A DNA stretch of 64,000 nt from Chloroflexota bacterium (GCA_023459215.1 JAEWVF010000104.1:1-64000), one strand, 5' to 3'. Counted from the first letter of the stretch, positions 1-9,407 are shown. Numbers and translations are program-made. Notes: generated by a model from the sequence alone, not told the origin.

Positions 1-90
1 ACCAACATTCGTCTTGTCTATCGCTATGTTGGCGATAATTATTACTTTGCCAAGCAGCAACAAACGGAATACATGGAATTTAAGCCGTAA
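1..90 (+). CDS. C-terminal end of an unidentified protein (partial)
   Basis: The first 29 codons are open in frame 1 and end in TAA at 88-90; the encoded tail ends in YMEFKP. The gene begins outside the window, so its family cannot be told. The tail is rich in aromatic residues and Gln with no recognisable motif. It is followed after 28 bases by the lipoprotein gene on the same strand, so the two may be cotranscribed. The call rests only on the open frame and the gene-like spacing. Confidence 0.55.
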   Translation, partial: TNIRLVYRYVGDNYYFAKQQQTEYMEFKP

Positions 91-118
91 GATGTGAACC
101 ACATCAAAGGAAATTTTT

Positions 119-1333
119 GTGAAGAAAACGCAATTTCTGTTCTTTGGGATTACCCTGCTTGTTTCTGCCTGTTCTGCGCAGCAAACAACCCCTACGATTG
201 GGATGATCTCTGCGCTCGACTCGGCCACAATCCCGGCGGGGTTGGCGGCTTTGGCCGCGGAGCAGAAGAACGGTTACGAATTGGTCAGCGCGGCGGATGC
301 TCAAATCTCAGGGTTGACGTACGAGCCGGAAAGTGCCCTGTCGGACGAAATCCAGGTAACGGTGCGCGAACTGGTCGAAGACCCGCGCCAACCGGTTGTG
401 GCGATTGTCGGCGCGACGACAAATGCGGGCACAACCCGCACTGCTGCCTTGGCGAACTTCTTTAATTTACCCATGGTTGTGCCTTCTGCCGCCGGCGATA
501 ACCTGCTGCCATCCAATAACCTGTGGGCTTTTCGCCTGAGCGCGCCGGGCTCGGCCCATGCCGCTTATTTGTTTGGCGAAGTGCTCAACCGTCAGACGAT
601 CAGCGGCCTGACAACCAATGATGAGTTCTCGGTTCCGCTTTCGCTGGCCGTTTTGTATGAGCAAAACACTTTTGGCGAAAGCACTGCCGTTGAAACGGCC
701 AAAGCGGCCATGGCCCAGGAAGTCGAGATTGGTTATTACGGCAGTTTTGACCCAGATTCGCCCGATAAGGAGCGCTTGATCCAGGCTTTTTCAGCCATGA
801 AGGATGCCCAGGTGCATTTGGTCTACCTGGTTGCCAGCAACCCGGATGTGGCCCAGATGCTCGTCCGCACCTTTCGCGAGTTCTTTATCCCTGAGGAAGC
901 CCCGCTCCTGTTGGGCCAATCCGGCGCTTTTGCCAGCCGCCAGTTCCTGCAATCGGCGGAGGCTGGCGGGGTCTTCATCCTGCGCCAGCAAGTGGTCAGC
1001 GACCGCTGCCCGGACGGGATCGAGACCCTCACCGAAGCCCAGGCCTATGCGGCCATCCGTTTGCTGAATTTTGCAATCGAACAAAGCCGCGACCAGCTTG
1101 GCGCGAACGAGGCCCCAACCCTGTCCCAGCAGCGCGAGGCGATTCGCGATAGCCTGAAAGCCTCCAGCCTGAACCTGCCCTGTCTTGGCCCAACCTCGTT
1201 CGATAACGCCGGTCAGAACAAAAACCTGCAATTTGAATTGCTCTATGCCCCAAGCGGAGCGCCGCGCCTGACCAGCCCCGAGAAATTGCTCGAACTTCTT
1301 CGCCCCAAACTGAATTTTGACCCGTTTGAGTAA
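119..1333 (+). CDS. lipoprotein with periplasmic substrate-binding (Leu/Ile/Val-type) fold
   Basis: A 404-residue exported lipoprotein. The GTG start follows an AAAGGAA ribosome site. Residues 2-3 are Lys, a hydrophobic stretch follows, and the lipobox V-S-A-C puts the acylated cysteine at residue 18. The rest resembles type I periplasmic binding proteins of the branched-chain amino acid/ABC receptor class (Peripla_BP_6): an early VVAIVGATTNAGTTR segment, then PMVVPSAAGDNLLP, then a second lobe with VHLVYLVASNPD. It lies directly upstream of the eCIS ATPase, whose ATG is 4 bases past this stop, so the two are probably one transcript. No ABC permease is nearby, so a sensory or surface role is as likely as transport. 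The fold is fairly sure; the ligand is unknown. Confidence 0.75.
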   Translation: MKKTQFLFFGITLLVSACSAQQTTPTIGMISALDSATIPAGLAALAAEQKNGYELVSAADAQISGLTYEPESALSDEIQVTVRELVEDPRQPVVAIVGATTNAGTTRTAALANFFNLPMVVPSAAGDNLLPSNNLWAFRLSAPGSAHAAYLFGEVLNRQTISGLTTNDEFSVPLSLAVLYEQNTFGESTAVETAKAAMAQEVEIGYYGSFDPDSPDKERLIQAFSAMKDAQVHLVYLVASNPDVAQMLVRTFREFFIPEEAPLLLGQSGAFASRQFLQSAEAGGVFILRQQVVSDRCPDGIETLTEAQAYAAIRLLNFAIEQSRDQLGANEAPTLSQQREAIRDSLKASSLNLPCLGPTSFDNAGQNKNLQFELLYAPSGAPRLTSPEKLLELLRPKLNFDPFE

Positions 1334-1337
1334 CCTG

Positions 1338-3491
1338 ATGAACCTTTCGCCTGCCAACCTGCAACGCCAATACCTGCAAACTGCCCTCGCCTGGCTGGAT
1401 ATCCGCCTGGAGCAGGAGGTTCGCCGCTGGCAGTCTGCAGGCGAGAACCCGGCGGATCGTTTCCGCGGGCTTTATATCACCGATGAACAGGCCCGCAGCC
1501 TGGCCGCCCGGCGCGGCCCGCAAGATACCGACCTGTCCGCAGCCGAGGAAGCCGAGTTTGACCGCCTGCGCGAACAGATCAGCGCCGAACTGCGCGCGCT
1601 TGAAGCGCGGGCCGATGCTGAAAGCATCGAATTGCGCTTGCGCGCCCTGGCCGATATCTTTGACCTGGATGAATTTGCCTGGTGGGCGTTTATCGTCTGC
1701 CTGGCCCCAAACCTCGACCTGCGCTACGAACGCCTTTATGCCTACTTGCAGGACGATGTCACCCGTGCTTTGCCGGGCGTCGACCTGATTCTTAATCTGC
1801 TTGCGCCCCATGAGCGCCTGGCCCGGCTCGACTTTTTGCACCACTTCGAGTCTTTTGCGCCTTTGCAGCAGTCCCGCCTGCTTTTGCCGGTCGATGAGAC
1901 CAAAACTGGCTTGCGTCAGGCTTTCCGTGTTGCGCCGGGGGTGGCCGCCTGGCTGCTGGATTCGTATGCGGCTTCTGCGGCGCTGGGGGATTGGGCGGAG
2001 GTGATTTTGCCGCCGGAGGAGAACGCTGACCGCGAACAGGCCGCGGCCGTTTTTGAGCGGGACGGGATGCCTTCGCCCCGCATCCTGTCTGCCGTTGCCC
2101 CCATCGTTTGCCTGCACGGCAGCGACCTGCTCCAGCAGGAACTGGCCGCCCGCCAGCTTGCGGCAGCGCTGGATGTTCCGTTACTCAAAATTCGGCTCAC
2201 ACCCGATGAGGAGATTGCATCCGCTCTGGAGAAGTTGACCGTTTCTGTGCGCGATACCCGCATGTTGAACGCCTTGCTTTACATCCAGAATGCGGCGGCG
2301 CTGGTGGACGGCGAGGCGGCGCTGCTTGCGGCAGCGTTTGAAACGCTGCGTTTGGCTGGCCGGGCGGTGCTCCTTTCCTGCCCGAAACCGATCAAATTAT
2401 CGGGCGATATGCCCGACAACGATTACCCGCTCATGCATGTTCCGTTCCGCCCGCTGACCAGCGAAGACCGGGCCGGGATGTGGTCGTTGGTGCTTTCAGA
2501 TGCGCTCAATGAATCGATAGCGGAAGCCGATTTGCGGGTATTGGCCGGCCAGTTCAGCCTGTCGAGCGGACAAATCGTCGCGGCGGCTTCCTCAGCCCTG
2601 TCGCAAGCCCTGCAGGAATCCCGCCCCTTGCAGACGGAAGACCTGTTTCGCGCGGCGCGTTTCCATTCCGGTCATCATTTGGCCGAACTGGCCCACAAAA
2701 TCGAGCCGCGCTACCGCTGGGACGACCTGGTTTTGCCTGAGACTCAGATGGAAATGCTGCGCGAGATGGTCAATATGGTTCAGTCTCGCCCGCTGGTGCT
2801 GGATGAGTGGGGGCTTGGTCGCAAATTGACCGCCGGGATGGGCGTTTCGGCGCTCTTTTCCGGGCCTCCCGGCACCGGCAAAACCCTTGCCGCCCAGATT
2901 ATGGCCAACCAATTGGGCATCGACTTGTACCGCATCGACCTTTCGACCGTTGTCAGCAAATATGTTGGCGAAACCGAGAAGAACCTCGAACGCATTTTTA
3001 CCGAGGCATCCCAGAGCAACGCCATCCTGTTTTTCGATGAAGCCGATACGATTTTTGGCAAACGCTCCGAGGTTAAGGATGCCCATGACCGATACGCCAA
3101 TATCGAGGTCGGTTACCTGCTCCAGCGTATGGAAGGCTACAACGGGGTTTCGATCCTGGCGACCAACCTGCGCGCCAACCTGGACGAGGCCTTTACCCGC
3201 CGTTTGCAATTTATCATCAATTTCCCCTTCCCCGACGAAGAGTACCGCCTAAAAATCTGGCAGGTGCTCCTGCCTTCGGGCATGCCCCGCGCCGACGAGC
3301 TGGATTTGGGCCTGATGGCGAAGCGCTTCAAACTGGCGGGCGGCAGTATTCGTAATATCCTGGTCAGCGCGGCCTTCCTGGCGGCTGCCAACGGCGGCAA
3401 AGTGGAGATGCCGCACCTGATGCACGGCGCGCGCCGTGAACTGCAAAAGATGGGCAAGTTGTTGAGCGAAGAAGATTTCTTGCTCGCGTAA
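1338..3491 (+). CDS. eCIS AAA+ ATPase (Afp15/Cis15-like)
   Basis: A 717-residue ATPase. The C-terminal half is a classical AAA+ module: Walker A GPPGTGKT at residues 509-516, Walker B ILFFDEAD with the Asp-Glu pair at 567-568, and downstream ATNLRANLDEAFTRR, which fits the sensor-1/arginine-finger region. The N-terminal half is alpha-helical and includes a second, degenerate P-loop-like domain, as in the large ATPases of Afp/PVC-type clusters, where Afp15 is needed for particle assembly. I chose the ATG at 1338; an in-frame TTG at 1317 would overlap the lipoprotein gene. It is followed after 23 bases by the DUF4157 gene. It opens the structural eCIS block. Confidence 0.88.
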   Translation: MNLSPANLQRQYLQTALAWLDIRLEQEVRRWQSAGENPADRFRGLYITDEQARSLAARRGPQDTDLSAAEEAEFDRLREQISAELRALEARADAESIELRLRALADIFDLDEFAWWAFIVCLAPNLDLRYERLYAYLQDDVTRALPGVDLILNLLAPHERLARLDFLHHFESFAPLQQSRLLLPVDETKTGLRQAFRVAPGVAAWLLDSYAASAALGDWAEVILPPEENADREQAAAVFERDGMPSPRILSAVAPIVCLHGSDLLQQELAARQLAAALDVPLLKIRLTPDEEIASALEKLTVSVRDTRMLNALLYIQNAAALVDGEAALLAAAFETLRLAGRAVLLSCPKPIKLSGDMPDNDYPLMHVPFRPLTSEDRAGMWSLVLSDALNESIAEADLRVLAGQFSLSSGQIVAAASSALSQALQESRPLQTEDLFRAARFHSGHHLAELAHKIEPRYRWDDLVLPETQMEMLREMVNMVQSRPLVLDEWGLGRKLTAGMGVSALFSGPPGTGKTLAAQIMANQLGIDLYRIDLSTVVSKYVGETEKNLERIFTEASQSNAILFFDEADTIFGKRSEVKDAHDRYANIEVGYLLQRMEGYNGVSILATNLRANLDEAFTRRLQFIINFPFPDEEYRLKIWQVLLPSGMPRADELDLGLMAKRFKLAGGSIRNILVSAAFLAAANGGKVEMPHLMHGARRELQKMGKLLSEEDFLLA

Positions 3492-3514
3492 CCAGCGGAT
3501 CATGGAGAGAGAAA

Positions 3515-6301
3515 ATGTCTAAAATCCAGCAAAATCAGCAAATCCATGCGCAAAAAAACTCCGTGAAAGCGAATAAGGCGCAACAAAAGCCAAAAGCCTT
3601 TAATCCGGCGCAGATGTTCGAGTCGCCTGAAAGTATGCGTAGTGAGGATGTGCTGACTGCCCAACAGCAGGTTGGCAACCAGGTTGTCCAACGCAGTTTG
3701 GATAACACGGTTCAGCGCGATGATGAAGAGTTGAAGTCGCTGGGGGGCGGGTCGTTGAATGAGGTTTACCGCGCAACCCGCCGTGATGGACCAACTGGAT
3801 ATTTCAAACCTAACAACCCCAAAGACCCGAAGATGGGTGCAAAAGCGGTTTTAAGTTCGGATGTCAATGAAGTTTTAGGATTGGATTCGCTCGCAAAGGA
3901 AACGTATAAAAAATATTCTGGCAAGAAATTGGGCACAAAAAAGGCAATGGAAGGAGCCGAATCGGAAGAAGTGCCAGGAACAACCTTGTTTGAGCAGGAA
4001 TTCAATCAGCAAATTGACAAAGATTCCTATGAAGCCTACTCTGGGATGATGCCAAACATGGTTAAGCAAAAGGATGAGGATGGCGAGAAAAAATATCTCA
4101 AGCATACTGGTACGCGCCATATTCGCCATGATTATGCCAATCCCCAGACCCAAAAGGATCTTGCAAATCTTCAATTACAAGATTCCATTACAGGACAGTT
4201 TGATCGTCATGGTGGCAATATTCGTATTGATGATAGCACCGGGCGAGCCAAGGGCTATGATAGCGACATGATGCTTTCCAGCGTTGTCGGTAATGATTCA
4301 CTCTCCAACATTCCGGGTTTGCGCAAGCCTAAAGGACGCGCAATGACCGAAGATGAAAAACAAATACAACAGCAGGCGCGTATTACGGCCATGCAGCGGG
4401 TGAATAAATCTCACGATAAAAATTTGGGTTTGCCCACCCATATCGACCAGCAATCCGCGCTTACGCTTGTCAATACCAATTCAACTTCGTTTATGAAGGC
4501 GCTCGAAAAGAAAAACAAGAAAAATATGAAGCGCCTCGATCCTGAACATATGAAGGAACTGCAATTGCGCTATAGCGCTACCCGCCGCTATGCCAAAGCC
4601 GGACTTGCGGCTGCCCATCCCGAACTGATTACGGATGAAGCCAAACGCGCCAAGTGGTCCAGCCCGGAATATCAGCAGATGGTGAAGGACGGCGCTGGGC
4701 ACTTGCCGAGTATTGTTTCGGAATGGGGCGCAAAATCATATAACGAGCAGGTTAACGCGCCTGATAAAACCGACCGCCAGCCTCATAATACTTATTTGCA
4801 AAGGTCGGTCAAAAGCTATAACGAGGCCCTTCACGACAACACCGCCGCAAACCACGCCGAAGGGTCTGATCAGGGGGCCTTGCCGACCAATATTCCCGAA
4901 ACCCCGTGGCAGCGGGCGACGGACAAGGCCAGCCGGCGCCATGGACGTGTTTTCAAGAATCCTGGCGCGTTGCGCACGCCGATGGCGATTGGCCAGCGCC
5001 CGCCTCGGACGGTTCCACAACCGCCGCCTATCGTGGCGACAAATCCGCAAACGCCAACGGAAGAAGATGAAGTGTTGATGCAATCGGAAAGCCAGGAAAA
5101 GCGTCAGCGTGTAACCAATGCCAAAGGCGAGCTGGTTCCTGAGATTAATCAGGCTATTCAGCGCAAACGCGGTGGAGGCGCCAGCTTGCCGGAGAATGTG
5201 CGCCGTGAGGCCAAGCGCATTTTGGGCCAGGATTTCAAGGATGTGCGTATTCATACCGATAGCGAAGCGCATCACCTGAGCCGCAGCATCAGCGCTCGCG
5301 CTTTCACCATTGGCAAGGATATTTTCTTCAAACAAGGCGTTTTTTCCCCGGGGTCGCAGGCCGGGCGTGAAACACTCATCCATGAACTCACCCATGTTGT
5401 CCAGCAGTCGCGCGGGGGCAAAGCCTCCAGCGGTAACCTGAAATTGGGCGCGCCGGATACCGCTCACGAGAAGGAAGCTGACCAGATTGGCAAAAAACAT
5501 GCTTCGGCCATCACTTCTGTGAACGCTTCCGTACAACGAGCCACGGACGAGGATGAATTGCAGATGCAGCCGGAAGAAGAAGAAATCCAAATGCAGGGCG
5601 AAGAGGATGAGTTGATGATGCAGGGTGACGATGATGACTGGGAGACAGACTCAGAACCGGTCAAACCGTCCAAGCCTGAGCCTGTTTCGCGCGAAAAGAT
5701 GAGCGAACTCTCCGGCAATTTGGTTGGGCAGATGAAAGCAGGCGCAATCTCACAGGGTTTGGCCAAGTCGAATATTCCCAAGGCTCCGCCGCCGCCCATC
5801 CCCAAGCGGCCCAAGCGCCCATCGAAGGGCGGTTTTTCAGAAGAAATTGCTCAAAAAGCGCAAGCCATGAGCGGAGCCAAGCAGCGGCGCAATCTTGAAA
5901 AGCTGGAGGGTGTGCGCAGCGAAAAGGTTGGCAAGCGTGTCAGTGAACAATATAAAGAAGATCAGGCCCAAAAGCCCAAGTCGCTTGGCCAGAGAATCAA
6001 GGCAGGCGCCAAAAAGGCAGGTAAGCAAGCCGGTAAATTTGGCCTGAGTATGCTCAAGGACTTTGGCAAATCGCAATTGGGCTCATATTCCAAAAACTTC
6101 CTGGGAACCAACCTGGTCGATAAATACGGCAAATTCAAAGAAAAGCAGGATGAAGAGGCCAAGGAGAAAGAAAAGGAAAAAGAAAAAGAAGAATTGAAAG
6201 GCAAATCTGGCGGCGGCATCGGCGCTGTGATGGAACAATATTCGGAACTGCTGCAAGAAAACAAAAAACTCAAAGAACAATTGGCATCCCTGAAGGGATG
6301 A
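3515..6301 (+). CDS. eCIS DUF4157 zincin protein with N-terminal PI3/4-kinase-like domain; candidate payload
   Basis: A 928-residue multidomain protein. Residues 1-75 are polar and carry VVQR and TVQR motifs. Residues about 76-275 resemble an atypical (PI3/4K- or HipA-like) kinase: a glycine-rich GGGSLNEVYRAT segment, FKPN with K98, then DSITGQFDRHGGNIRID with D230 and N235, and GYDSD with D249, matching the D-R-H-x2-N ... D catalytic pattern. Residues 275-550 are mixed helical and low-complexity. Residues about 552-660 are the DUF4157 (eCIS core) domain with HELTH at 623-627 and HEKEAD near 651-656 as the probable third zinc ligand. Acidic repeats ending in MQ follow (676-704), then a basic, Lys-rich tail and a short terminal coiled coil. 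Parts of the N-terminal half are visibly AT-richer than the neighbours. Family identity of DUF4157 is firm; the kinase call is motif-based inference. Confidence 0.85.
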   Translation: MSKIQQNQQIHAQKNSVKANKAQQKPKAFNPAQMFESPESMRSEDVLTAQQQVGNQVVQRSLDNTVQRDDEELKSLGGGSLNEVYRATRRDGPTGYFKPNNPKDPKMGAKAVLSSDVNEVLGLDSLAKETYKKYSGKKLGTKKAMEGAESEEVPGTTLFEQEFNQQIDKDSYEAYSGMMPNMVKQKDEDGEKKYLKHTGTRHIRHDYANPQTQKDLANLQLQDSITGQFDRHGGNIRIDDSTGRAKGYDSDMMLSSVVGNDSLSNIPGLRKPKGRAMTEDEKQIQQQARITAMQRVNKSHDKNLGLPTHIDQQSALTLVNTNSTSFMKALEKKNKKNMKRLDPEHMKELQLRYSATRRYAKAGLAAAHPELITDEAKRAKWSSPEYQQMVKDGAGHLPSIVSEWGAKSYNEQVNAPDKTDRQPHNTYLQRSVKSYNEALHDNTAANHAEGSDQGALPTNIPETPWQRATDKASRRHGRVFKNPGALRTPMAIGQRPPRTVPQPPPIVATNPQTPTEEDEVLMQSESQEKRQRVTNAKGELVPEINQAIQRKRGGGASLPENVRREAKRILGQDFKDVRIHTDSEAHHLSRSISARAFTIGKDIFFKQGVFSPGSQAGRETLIHELTHVVQQSRGGKASSGNLKLGAPDTAHEKEADQIGKKHASAITSVNASVQRATDEDELQMQPEEEEIQMQGEEDELMMQGDDDDWETDSEPVKPSKPEPVSREKMSELSGNLVGQMKAGAISQGLAKSNIPKAPPPPIPKRPKRPSKGGFSEEIAQKAQAMSGAKQRRNLEKLEGVRSEKVGKRVSEQYKEDQAQKPKSLGQRIKAGAKKAGKQAGKFGLSMLKDFGKSQLGSYSKNFLGTNLVDKYGKFKEKQDEEAKEKEKEKEKEELKGKSGGGIGAVMEQYSELLQENKKLKEQLASLKG

Positions 6302-6325
6302 TAAGAATCCAGGAGAGAAGCACCT

Positions 6326-7177
6326 GTGATTGCAGACGTAGATGAAGTCCTGCGGAAGTTGCTCGTCCGCGAAATTGACATCAAAGGCAACGAGGTCGAT
6401 ATCCAGTTCGATCAGCCCAAGCGTGAGTGGTCGGCGCGCTTGAGCAAACCGACCCTGAACCTGTTCCTGTTTGACCTGCGTGAGAATCTGCGTTTGCGCG
6501 GTTCAGAACAGTATTTCACCGTCAATCGCCCGGATGGCGCCACCGAAGTGCGGCGCAATCCGGTGCGGATGGATTTGCGCTACCTGCTGACAGCCTGGGT
6601 CAAGGAAGCGGAAGATGAGCACCTGTTGCTCTCCAGCGCCCTGATGGGTCTGCTGCGCAATCCCTTCCTGCCGGCGGAACTGTTTACCGAGCGGCTTAAA
6701 TCCCAGCCGCACCCCTGCCCGCTCGAGGTGGCTACTTTCCCGCCGGAAGCCGGCCCGGTCGACAAATTTACCGAGATTTGGGGCGTGCTGGATAACGAAA
6801 TGCGCCCCGGTATCATGCTGACGGTCACGATTTCGGTCGACCCATATCACCCGCTGATCTTTACCCAGGTGCGTACCCGCGAAATGCGTTTCATGCAAGA
6901 CAGCGGTATTGGCAAGACGAGCACAAAAGTTACCAAAAAACTTTCTAAAAAGTACTGGGTGGTCTCTGGCGCATTAAAAAGCCAGAAATACGATCTCTCC
7001 ACCCTGTCTTTGATCCTGGTGGAAAAGCAGCAGCCGGTTGAATTGGAGGAAGCAGGCAGGTTTTCCCTGTCTGGCCTGGCTGAAGGCGACTACCACCTTG
7101 ACATCCTGTTCAACAAAAAAGTTATCAAACGGCAGAAAATCCGCGTTCCGGGCGAAGACTATGATCTTCAGGTTTAG
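6326..7177 (+). CDS. DUF4255 (Pvc16/Afp16) tail terminator-cap protein
   Basis: A 283-residue protein starting at GTG with AGGAGAG upstream. The first about 185 residues match the DUF4255/Pvc16 family: an N-terminal helix (DVDEVLRKLLVREI), a beta-rich middle with PTLNLFLFDLRENLRLR, and RMDLRYLLTAWV. In Afp and PVC this protein caps the sheath and tube and fixes the end of polymerisation. A C-terminal extension of about 80 residues, after a Lys/Ser/Thr-rich linker, looks like a small beta-sandwich (LSLILVEKQQPVELEEAGRF), which minimal members lack. It sits between the DUF4157 and sheath genes. A 106-base gap follows, containing a decoy AAAGGAG with no start codon, so the sheath mRNA has a long leader. 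Confidence 0.88.
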   Translation: MIADVDEVLRKLLVREIDIKGNEVDIQFDQPKREWSARLSKPTLNLFLFDLRENLRLRGSEQYFTVNRPDGATEVRRNPVRMDLRYLLTAWVKEAEDEHLLLSSALMGLLRNPFLPAELFTERLKSQPHPCPLEVATFPPEAGPVDKFTEIWGVLDNEMRPGIMLTVTISVDPYHPLIFTQVRTREMRFMQDSGIGKTSTKVTKKLSKKYWVVSGALKSQKYDLSTLSLILVEKQQPVELEEAGRFSLSGLAEGDYHLDILFNKKVIKRQKIRVPGEDYDLQV

Positions 7178-7283
7178 CCGGGCGTTGCTCTGGCCCAAAC
7201 GAAAGGAGCGACACTGAACAATCGAACTTTCCTTATCCGAATTTCTTTACCAACCAATCCAACTCATCACCAAGGAGGAACCC

Positions 7284-8927
7284 ATGCCTGAATATTTATC
7301 ACCCGGCGTCTATGTTGAAGAAGTAGATCGTGGCCCCAAACCCATTGAGGGTGTTGGCACGGCGATGGCGGCTTTCGTCGGTTTTACCGAGAAAGCTGAA
7401 GTTGTCCGCGAAGTCGATGGCGAGATGGTCGTTGAGAACTTGCTCAACCGCCCGCAACTGGTCACCAACTGGACGCAATTTGTCGAACGCTTTGGCGGAT
7501 TCGTGCCTGGCGTCAACTTGCCGCAGTCGGTTTACGGCTATTTCACCAACGGCGGCTCACGCTGTTATGTCGTCAGCGTGCGCACCTTCCCCAAGGCTGA
7601 AGCGACCCTGGTCAATGCCCAGGGCAAACCGGCCTTGACGGTGCGCGCCCGTCAGGCTGGCGCAGAGGGGATGAAGCTGCGTGTGCGCGTTGGAAATCTG
7701 GCCCTGCCGGCCCCGGCCTCGGGCAAAAAAGGCGCTGAGAACGAGGAGGCTGCGCCCGAATCCGCTCCCGAAGCTGGCGGCGACCATTCTTTCACCCTGT
7801 TTGTGGAGAAGGAAACCCCGACCGGTGGCTGGAAAAACCTTGAGACGCTGAGCGGCGTCAGGTTACAAACCGCGGTTCTCGAAGGCAAGAAGCAAACCGT
7901 ATTTGCTTTCAAGAATAATAAACCGCCCAAGTTTGTTGTACTTGAGCTTCAGGAAACAGCCATTGACAAGGCCATGCCGCGCGAGCAGGAACAGGCCCTG
8001 ATGATCGAGAAAAAGCTACTCGAAGCGCCGACCGCCAGTGAGTTTCGCGGCGATGTCAGCGAGCGCAGGGGCGTTGAAGGCCTGGAAGTGCTCGATGATG
8101 TCACCATGTTGGTTGTGCCCGATCTGATGACCACCATGCCTGGTGAAAAACTCAATCTCGATATGGTCAAGGCCGTCCAATCGATGATGATTTCACACTG
8201 CGAGCGCATGGGCGACCGGGTTGCTATTCTGGACGCGCCGCCCGATTTGACCCCACAGGAAGTTAAGAAGTGGCGCATGGATATTGCCGGTTTCGACAGC
8301 AGCTATGCTGCCATGTATTACCCGTGGGTCAAAGTCATGGATCCGGCCACCGAGCAGATGGTCAACATGCCATCTTCGGGTCACATCGCCGGTCTCTGGG
8401 CGCGTAACGATAACACGCGCGGTGTCCACAAGGCCCCGGCCAATGAAGTCTTGCAGGGCGTGGTTGGCCTGGCGTACCAGGTCACCAAGGGCGAGCAGGA
8501 TACGCTCAACCCGATTGGTGTGAACTGCATCCGCGCGTTCCCTGGCCGTGGCATTCGTGTTTGGGGCGCTCGCACCCTCTCCAGCGATCCGGCCTGGCGT
8601 TACATCAACGTCCGCCGCCTGTTCAATTATGTGGAGAAATCCATCGAGAACGGCACCCAGTGGGTGGTTTTCGAACCCAACAACCGCAAGCTGTGGGCGC
8701 GCGTCAGCCGCGATGTTTCGGCTTTCCTGCGCATGGTCTGGCGCGATGGCGCTTTGTTCGGATCAGCCCCGTCGGAGGCGTTTTACGTCAAATGCGATGA
8801 TGAACTCAACCCGCCTGAGTCGCGCGATCTGGGTCGGCTGATTATCGAGATTGGTCTGGCTCCCGTCAAACCCGCCGAATTTGTCATCTTCCGCATCAGC
8901 CAGTGGGCTGGGCCGGGTTCGGAATAA
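7284..8927 (+). CDS. contractile tail sheath protein (Afp2-4-like)
   Basis: A 547-residue sheath subunit, the only sheath gene in this cluster (Afp has three). The start ATG follows a strong AAGGAGG. The N-terminus YLSPGVYVEEVDRGPKPIEGVGTA is the standard sheath arm, followed by FVGFTE. The conserved C-terminal domain includes GIRVWGARTLSSDPAWRYINVRR, RLFNYVEKSIENG and a final strand APVKPAEFVIFRI. A variable insertion with an Ala/Glu/Pro-rich loop lies near residues 145-165, a region expected on the outer surface. The sheath polymer contracts to drive the tube. The tube gene follows after 20 bases. Confidence 0.95.
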   Translation: MPEYLSPGVYVEEVDRGPKPIEGVGTAMAAFVGFTEKAEVVREVDGEMVVENLLNRPQLVTNWTQFVERFGGFVPGVNLPQSVYGYFTNGGSRCYVVSVRTFPKAEATLVNAQGKPALTVRARQAGAEGMKLRVRVGNLALPAPASGKKGAENEEAAPESAPEAGGDHSFTLFVEKETPTGGWKNLETLSGVRLQTAVLEGKKQTVFAFKNNKPPKFVVLELQETAIDKAMPREQEQALMIEKKLLEAPTASEFRGDVSERRGVEGLEVLDDVTMLVVPDLMTTMPGEKLNLDMVKAVQSMMISHCERMGDRVAILDAPPDLTPQEVKKWRMDIAGFDSSYAAMYYPWVKVMDPATEQMVNMPSSGHIAGLWARNDNTRGVHKAPANEVLQGVVGLAYQVTKGEQDTLNPIGVNCIRAFPGRGIRVWGARTLSSDPAWRYINVRRLFNYVEKSIENGTQWVVFEPNNRKLWARVSRDVSAFLRMVWRDGALFGSAPSEAFYVKCDDELNPPESRDLGRLIIEIGLAPVKPAEFVIFRISQWAGPGSE

Positions 8928-8947
8928 AAAAATAAGGAGATTGAATT

Positions 8948-9394
8948 ATGGCAGAGCGAGAAGACCCCCTTGTAGCATTTAAGTTTGGCCTTGAAATCGA
9001 AGGCAAACTGAGCGGATTTTTCACCCAGGTCGGCGGCATCGGCTCGGAAACCGAGGTTATCCAGCAGAAGGTTGTCAATTCCGAGACCGGTGAGACGATC
9101 ATCCGCCAGATCCCGGGCCGCCTTTCCTGGACGCCCGTCACGCTCAAGCGCGGTGTGACCAGCAGCATGGACATCTGGCAGTGGCGTCAGCAGGTGGTGG
9201 AGGGCAAGATCGACGAGGCCCGCACCAACTGTTCGATTGTCGCCTATTCCCAGGATAACACCGAGATCGCGCGCTGGAATTTTGAGAGCGCCTGGCCGAG
9301 CAAAGTGGTTGGCCCCGAAATGGATGCCGGCTCGACCAACTACATGCTTGAAGATGTGACGATTGTTCACGAAGGCGTAGAGCGCGTCAGCTAA
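8948..9394 (+). CDS. tail tube protein (Afp1-like, gp19 family)
   Basis: A 148-residue tube subunit with an AAGGAG ribosome site. It shows the family pattern: an N-terminal beta segment (PLVAFKFGLEIEGKLSGFFTQVGGI), then IPGRLSWTPVTLKRGVTSS and a C-terminal strand RWNFESAWPSKVVGP. Hexamers stack to form the inner tube. It is immediately downstream of the sheath and followed by a strong hairpin that may set the sheath/tube-to-downstream expression ratio. Confidence 0.95.
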   Translation: MAEREDPLVAFKFGLEIEGKLSGFFTQVGGIGSETEVIQQKVVNSETGETIIRQIPGRLSWTPVTLKRGVTSSMDIWQWRQQVVEGKIDEARTNCSIVAYSQDNTEIARWNFESAWPSKVVGPEMDAGSTNYMLEDVTIVHEGVERVS

Positions 9395-9407
9395 TCGAAA
9401 AACAATA

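Noticed and set aside
1029..2117. 362-residue minus-strand ORF over the lipoprotein/ATPase junction
   Set aside because: It spans the junction of two recognisable genes, lacks any family motif and is a codon-bias shadow.
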